This document shows positions 5,540 through 9,141 of a DNA stretch of 9,141 nucleotides, one piece after another. Numbering within the stretch: the first letter of the stretch is position 1; each line of letters starts with the position of its first letter. Source of the DNA: RGIG3528 sp045616485 (GTDB taxonomy: Bacteria; Bacillota; Clostridia; Lachnospirales; Lachnospiraceae). The position numbers and the translations under genes are program-made. Under the pieces are notes generated by a model, which saw only the letters and a list, made by a program, of their open reading frames with translations, was not told the DNA's origin and made no database searches. The stretch is from NCBI GenBank assembly GCA_045616485.1, contig JAZLGU010000030.1, positions 1 through 9,141 of the forward strand, read 5' to 3'.

Positions 5540-7384
5540 TTAAAGTAATTCCCGTAAAAAACGGGATTTGCTGCATTTATAGCCCTCTCTGGTATTATAG
5601 CTGCTTATGGTAAGCCTCATCTTAGCTCTGGTCATAGCCACATAAAACATTCGTCTTTCCTCTTCTATGGCGTCTTCCGTCTCTGCCTTAATGTAAGGAA
5701 TATTACCCTCCACTGCTCCTATAATATAAACGCTGTCATACTCCAGCCCCTTGGAGCCATGCATAGTGGTAATTGTCACTCCTTCTTTTTTCTTTCCCGA
5801 GTCCACCTGTCTTTGACGATGTATTTCTTCCTGTACCCTTTTTATATGATCCTGCCACTCATCCTTGTCCGAAAAATGTCTGGCTTCATTTTGAAAAGCC
5901 TCCAGCAGGTCGAATACCTCTTCCTTTTTCTGATGCAGCTTTTCACACTGCTGAATTATATACTCATCGTAACGCACCGCCCTGCGAATATAAGTGATGG
6001 CTGCGATGGGGGATGATCTTCTTATCATCCCCAGGTCAAACTCCAGCTGGTCCAGCGCATTTAATGCCCATTGTTTGCCCTTGTAATTCGACCTGACGCT
6101 GTCAAAGCTTACACTCCCCGGCGGAAATTTGTCCCGGGCCAGATATCTGAGCGGCTTATTTACTATATACAGTAGCGAATCACGGCTCATATCCCCCGCT
6201 GCCACCTGAATGTAAGTCAAAATATCCCTGCAGGCCCAGTGAGAATACATGTCTCCGGTCCCTTCCTGCAGATTATACCTAACCCCTGCTTCCTGCAAAA
6301 TCCCCGGCAAAAGCATGGCTGTGGCATTGGTTCTGGTTATAATGGCCATCTGAGAAAAAAGCAGCCCCCGCCTGTATTCTTCCATAATAAGGGACGCTAC
6401 TTCTCTTATTTCCTCCTCCTGGTTTGTAAAAGACAGGAGTCTTACCTCCTCACCGCTTTCATGAAAAGCCCGAATGTCCTTTTGAAAACGGCTCTTATTG
6501 TGAGCTATCAGCCTGCCGGCAGCCTCCACTATTCGTCCCTTTGACCTGTAATTAACATTCAGAAAATATTCTTTTGCCTCAGGATAATCCTGCTTAAATC
6601 CCAGCATAATACCGGGCTCTGAGCCTCTGAACCCGTAAATGGACTGATCATCATCTCCTACAATGAAAAGATTATTAAGAGGTGCTGCCAGTTTCCTGAC
6701 TATCTCATACTGCTGACGGTTCACATCCTGAAATTCATCAATCATGATATATCTGTACTTTTCCCGTAGCTGGTCCAGGATATCAGGCCTTTCACTAATC
6801 AGCCTGTCAGTCTCTATCATCATATCATCAAAATCCACCTGCCTGCGCCTTCTAAGTGCTTCAGAATATCCCTTAAAAACATAGCGAAAAGAAGCCGTAT
6901 CCATGGATAGGGCAAAATACTCTTCTATGGGTATTCTGCCACCCTTGAAACGACTTATCTCATTTTTGACATCAGAAATAAAATCCGGCCTGTTTCTAGG
7001 CTCCAATGCCAGATCATCAATAAGATCAGATATTAATTTGTAAGCTTCATTCTCACGAATAATGGAAGATGCATCCAGGTGATATGCCTGCTTGAGAATT
7101 TTAAAGAAAAATGCGTGAAATGTACCGAAATTGACTGTGCCCGTGGCCTCGCATTCCCCGGCACCGTCGTACAGAAGCTTTTCGTAGCGGCTTTTCATCT
7201 CAGCCGCTGCCGCTTTAGTAAAAGTAATCACCAGAATACTGCCCGGCGGGATACCCTTGTCCCTGACCAGATGCAGCACACGCCTGGTAATTACGGCAGT
7301 CTTGCCACTGCCGGGGCCCGCAAGACAAATCCCCGGGCCCGACACATGGTGAACTGCGCTTAACTGCGCTTCATTTAAATTCAA
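5540..7384 (-). CDS. UvrD/PcrA-like superfamily 1 DNA helicase (compact)
   Basis: This is an ATP-dependent 3'-5' DNA helicase of the UvrD/PcrA/Rep type, expected to act in the cytoplasm on repair or replication intermediates. Motifs appear in order over 614 residues: Q motif LNEAQ (3-7), Walker A AGPGSGKT (22-29), Ia ITFTKAAAAEM (53-63), II MIDEFQDV (214-221), III GDDDQSIYGFRGS (243-255), IV NVNYRS (276-281), V TITTMHGSKGLEY (537-549) and VI RRMFYVAMTRAK (577-588). All catalytic residues look intact. Typical PcrA/UvrD proteins have about 720-750 residues. This one stops soon after motif VI and lacks the C-terminal tail. The start is TTG (complement of CAA, 7382-7384), with GGAGGT at 7390-7395; the nearby ATG is out of frame. 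It follows gltX after 36 nt and is probably in the same transcript. It uses more AGG, CGG and CTG codons than its neighbours, consistent with low expression. PcrA, Rep or another paralogue cannot be told apart. Confidence 0.93.
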   Translation of the reverse strand: MNLNEAQLSAVHHVSGPGICLAGPGSGKTAVITRRVLHLVRDKGIPPGSILVITFTKAAAAEMKSRYEKLLYDGAGECEATGTVNFGTFHAFFFKILKQAYHLDASSIIRENEAYKLISDLIDDLALEPRNRPDFISDVKNEISRFKGGRIPIEEYFALSMDTASFRYVFKGYSEALRRRRQVDFDDMMIETDRLISERPDILDQLREKYRYIMIDEFQDVNRQQYEIVRKLAAPLNNLFIVGDDDQSIYGFRGSEPGIMLGFKQDYPEAKEYFLNVNYRSKGRIVEAAGRLIAHNKSRFQKDIRAFHESGEEVRLLSFTNQEEEIREVASLIMEEYRRGLLFSQMAIITRTNATAMLLPGILQEAGVRYNLQEGTGDMYSHWACRDILTYIQVAAGDMSRDSLLYIVNKPLRYLARDKFPPGSVSFDSVRSNYKGKQWALNALDQLEFDLGMIRRSSPIAAITYIRRAVRYDEYIIQQCEKLHQKKEEVFDLLEAFQNEARHFSDKDEWQDHIKRVQEEIHRQRQVDSGKKKEGVTITTMHGSKGLEYDSVYIIGAVEGNIPYIKAETEDAIEEERRMFYVAMTRAKMRLTISSYNTREGYKCSKSRFLRELL

Positions 7385-7394
7385 ATTTTACCTC

Positions 7395-7407
7395 CGGGCA
7401 AAGCCCG
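7395..7407 (-). other. Small stem-loop touching the helicase ribosome binding site
   Basis: On the minus strand CGGGC-TTT-GCCCG (7407-7395) forms a 5-bp GC-rich stem in the 36-nt gltX-helicase gap. Its 3' arm abuts and shares one base with the GGAGGT at 7395-7390. It is not followed by a U-run (GAGGTAAAAT), so it is unlikely to terminate transcription, but it could reduce access to the ribosome binding site. Confidence 0.35.
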
Positions 7408-7420
7408 ATTATTCCGACTG

Positions 7421-8899
7421 CTACTCAGTAACTACAGCTGACAAAAGCTCAATAGCCTTGTCGATACGGCGAAGTGACTCTTCTTTGCCCAGAATCTCCA
7501 TAATCTCATAGGCACCACCGGGAGTCATCTGCTTACCGGAAACTGCAGTACGCACAGGCCATAAGCCCTGACCGTTCTTGATCTCCTTTTCTGCAATATA
7601 TGCCATAAGTACGCCTTCAACACCTGCCATGGAATAGTCATTCAGTGCCTCCAGACGAGGACGGAGATCCTTAAGGACTGCCAGTGAGGACTCCTTGGTA
7701 GTCTTCATCTTTTTGTGACAGTACATCTCCAGATCGTACTCAGGAAGAGCATTGAAGAAATCCACCTTTTCAGCAATATCGCAGAAAGTCTCTATACGGG
7801 TCTTTACCAGCAGAGCTATTTTTTCCAAATCTACAGGTGCCTGTACTACAGCCTTAACATATGGCATAGCCAGCTCCAGATATCTGCTGTCGTCAAGAGC
7901 CTTCATGTACTCGGAATTCATCCACTTAAGCTTGGCCATATCGAACACTGAAGGGGACTTGTTAATATGATGATAATCAAAAGCCTCTACCAGCTCAGGA
8001 AGAGAATATATCTCACGCTCTGTACCTGATGACCAGCCCAGAAGAGCCATGAAATTTACTACTGTCTCAGGTAAGAAGCCCTGCTCTACCAGATCCTCAA
8101 AAGAAGAGTGTCCTGAACGCTTGGACAGCTTCTGATGCTCTTCATTAGTAATAAGAGGACAGTGAATATATACAGGCTCCTGCCAGCCAAAAGCATTGTA
8201 AAGTCTTGTATACTTTGGAGTAGAGGAAAGATACTCATTACCTCTGACAACATGAGTAATGCCCATAAGGTGATCATCAATAACATTGGCAAAATTGTAG
8301 GTAGGGAAACCATCAGACTTGATAAGTACCATGTCATCCAGCTCTTCGTTATTTACAGTGATATCTCCGTATACCACATCATGAAAAGTGGTAGTACCCT
8401 CTGTAGGATTATTCTGACGGATAACAAAAGGCATACCGGATGCCAGATTGGCCTGAATCTCCTCCTGGGACAAATGGAGGCAATGCTTGTCATAATGGCT
8501 GATCTCCTCACCGCCTTCAGCAACTGCAGTCTTCAGAGTCTCCAGACGCTCCTTGGTACAGAAGCAGTAGTAAGCCTCCCCCTTCTCTACCAGCTCTTTA
8601 GCGTACTTCATATAAAGACCCGCCTTAACACGCTCACTCTGCACATAAGGTCCGCATCCTTTATCCTTATCGGGACCCTCATCATAGATAAGTCCTGTCT
8701 TTTCCATGGTACGATATATGATATCAGTAGCACCTTCTACAAATCGTCCTTGATCTGTATCCTCGATACGGAAAATAAAATCGCCGCCTTCATGCTTTGC
8801 GATTAAGTATGCATAAAGTGCTGTACGAAGGTTGCCAACATGCATCTTGCCGGTAGGGCTTGGTGCGTAACGTGTACGTATTTTTGCAAAATCTGCCAT
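7421..8899 (-). CDS. gltX: Glutamyl-tRNA synthetase
   Basis: This class I aminoacyl-tRNA synthetase attaches glutamate to tRNA(Glu) in the cytoplasm. The 492-residue product is close to the usual 465-490. It shows the N-terminal RYAPSPTGKMHVGNLRTALY segment with the HIGH-equivalent HVGN at 20-23, the RIEDTDQGR motif at 44-52, and the KMSKS-equivalent KLSKR at 257-261. Cys112, Cys114, Cys140 and His142 form a CxC...CxH set as in the zinc site of E. coli GluRS. In Clostridia this enzyme often also charges tRNA(Gln), for later amidation by GatCAB, but discriminating and non-discriminating types cannot be told apart here. The ATG at 8899 has AGAGGA (8905-8910) just upstream. The gene has its own promoter. 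The leader of about 50 nt is too short for a T-box riboswitch. The helicase gene follows after 36 nt. Confidence 0.97.
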   Translation of the reverse strand: MADFAKIRTRYAPSPTGKMHVGNLRTALYAYLIAKHEGGDFIFRIEDTDQGRFVEGATDIIYRTMEKTGLIYDEGPDKDKGCGPYVQSERVKAGLYMKYAKELVEKGEAYYCFCTKERLETLKTAVAEGGEEISHYDKHCLHLSQEEIQANLASGMPFVIRQNNPTEGTTTFHDVVYGDITVNNEELDDMVLIKSDGFPTYNFANVIDDHLMGITHVVRGNEYLSSTPKYTRLYNAFGWQEPVYIHCPLITNEEHQKLSKRSGHSSFEDLVEQGFLPETVVNFMALLGWSSGTEREIYSLPELVEAFDYHHINKSPSVFDMAKLKWMNSEYMKALDDSRYLELAMPYVKAVVQAPVDLEKIALLVKTRIETFCDIAEKVDFFNALPEYDLEMYCHKKMKTTKESSLAVLKDLRPRLEALNDYSMAGVEGVLMAYIAEKEIKNGQGLWPVRTAVSGKQMTPGGAYEIMEILGKEESLRRIDKAIELLSAVVTE

Positions 8900-8954
8900 A
8901 TATATCCTCTTTTCGTGGGCTTTTCACCCTTTTTTATCTTTATTGCAAATTCTA

Positions 8955-8984
8955 ATTATAAGTCAGGTCGACCTACTTTGTCAA
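8955..8984 (-). promoter_or_regulatory. Consensus sigma-A promoter of gltX
   Basis: TTGACA (8984-8979) and TATAAT (8960-8955) are both perfect, separated by 18 nt, one more than optimal. The start is predicted near 8948. The spacer contains the 10-bp palindrome AGGTCGACCT (8965-8974), a possible operator site. Confidence 0.8.
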
Positions 8985-9025
8985 ACTGTCTTTATACTAT
9001 GATAGCGTCAAGTTTTATTCGGAAA

Positions 9026-9141
9026 ATGAAACGAAAATTGTCCCTTAAGAAAAAACAGATGGTAGATTTAATCGAACCAGCCATATCATACTATATTTGC
9101 TTTGCAGCGACAAGTTATAAATATCGCAAACAAACCATAGG
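9026..9141 (+). CDS. Possible start of a divergent small or partial gene (uncertain)
   Basis: An ATG at 9026 opens a frame of 38 codons that runs off the window end. The peptide begins with a basic stretch, MKRKLSLKKKQMVDLIEP, then a mildly hydrophobic AISYYICFAATSY. The upstream bases TTCGGAAA give only a weak ribosome binding site and no good plus-strand promoter was found. A minus-strand frame (9140 down to a stop at 9045) is also open over the same bases, so the frame may be chance in AT-rich DNA. I do not recognise the product. Confidence 0.25.
   Translation, partial: MKRKLSLKKKQMVDLIEPAISYYICFAATSYKYRKQTI
9085..9113 (-). promoter_or_regulatory. Weak candidate second promoter upstream of gltX
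   Basis: TTGTCG (9113-9108), a 17-nt spacer and TATGAT (9090-9085) match the consensus at four and five of six positions on the minus strand. It lies about 130 nt before the main gltX promoter and overlaps the uncertain plus-strand frame. It may be chance in AT-rich DNA. Confidence 0.25.

Noticed and set aside
4985..5548. 187-codon plus-strand open frame opposite the membrane-protein gene
   Set aside because: Its Ala/Val/Ser repeat is the mirror of the Thr/Glu/Ala linker repeats on the other strand, with no independent coding signal.
5551..5565. CCCGT-N5-ACGGG hairpin at the helicase gene end as a terminator
   Set aside because: The 5-bp stem lies inside the coding sequence and is not followed by a proper U-run (AATTACTTTAA).
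8135..8806. 223-codon plus-strand open frame inside gltX
   Set aside because: It is antisense to intact GluRS, with no ribosome binding site or recognisable domain.
8900..8948. T-box riboswitch ahead of gltX
   Set aside because: Only about 50 nt separate the predicted start site from the ATG, far too short for a T-box, and no T-box core sequence is seen.

Overview
The window looks like chromosomal DNA from a low-to-mid GC member of the Clostridia, most likely family Lachnospiraceae. This rests on the style of the EF-G and EF-Tu N-termini, the Firmicutes-type insertion in ribosomal protein S12, strong AGGAGG-type ribosome binding sites, use of TTG and GTG starts, and textbook TTGACA/TATAAT promoters. 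Genus cannot be fixed from the sequence. Every confident gene is on the minus strand, so transcription runs from the right end toward the left.

Right part (about 9000 to 5540): a near-consensus promoter with an 18-nt spacer drives gltX (glutamyl-tRNA synthetase). It is followed after 36 nt by a compact UvrD/PcrA-type superfamily 1 helicase gene with a TTG start, probably co-transcribed with gltX. Beyond the gltX promoter, at the window edge, lies AT-rich DNA with a possible divergent plus-strand open frame that is cut by the window end.

Middle part (5540 to 3754): a gene with its own promoter encodes a membrane-anchored protein with a cytoplasmic zinc ribbon, a Thr/Glu/Ala-rich linker made from 15-bp tandem repeats, one transmembrane helix, and a large external domain that looks like a beta-propeller. 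An 18-bp perfect palindrome lies between its promoter and its ribosome binding site. Its function is unknown.

Left part (3753 to 1): the str operon, rpsL, rpsG, fusA, tuf, in the usual bacterial order. It starts from its own perfect-consensus promoter, with a hairpin at the very start of the predicted transcript. rpsL and rpsG are separated by an unusually long 189-nt spacer with several alternative hairpins. fusA follows rpsG after 21 nt. tuf is cut by the window start and appears to have an additional promoter of its own, whose -10 box lies inside an 11-bp inverted repeat just after the fusA stop. The genes supply translation functions: 30S decoding and assembly proteins (S12, S7), elongation GTPases (EF-G, EF-Tu) and glutamyl-tRNA. 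The helicase and the membrane protein are not obviously linked to them.

I found no tRNA, rRNA, CRISPR array, insertion sequence or phage gene. The window is mostly housekeeping. The parts most worth a second look are the membrane propeller gene with its palindrome and the non-coding control regions of the str operon.
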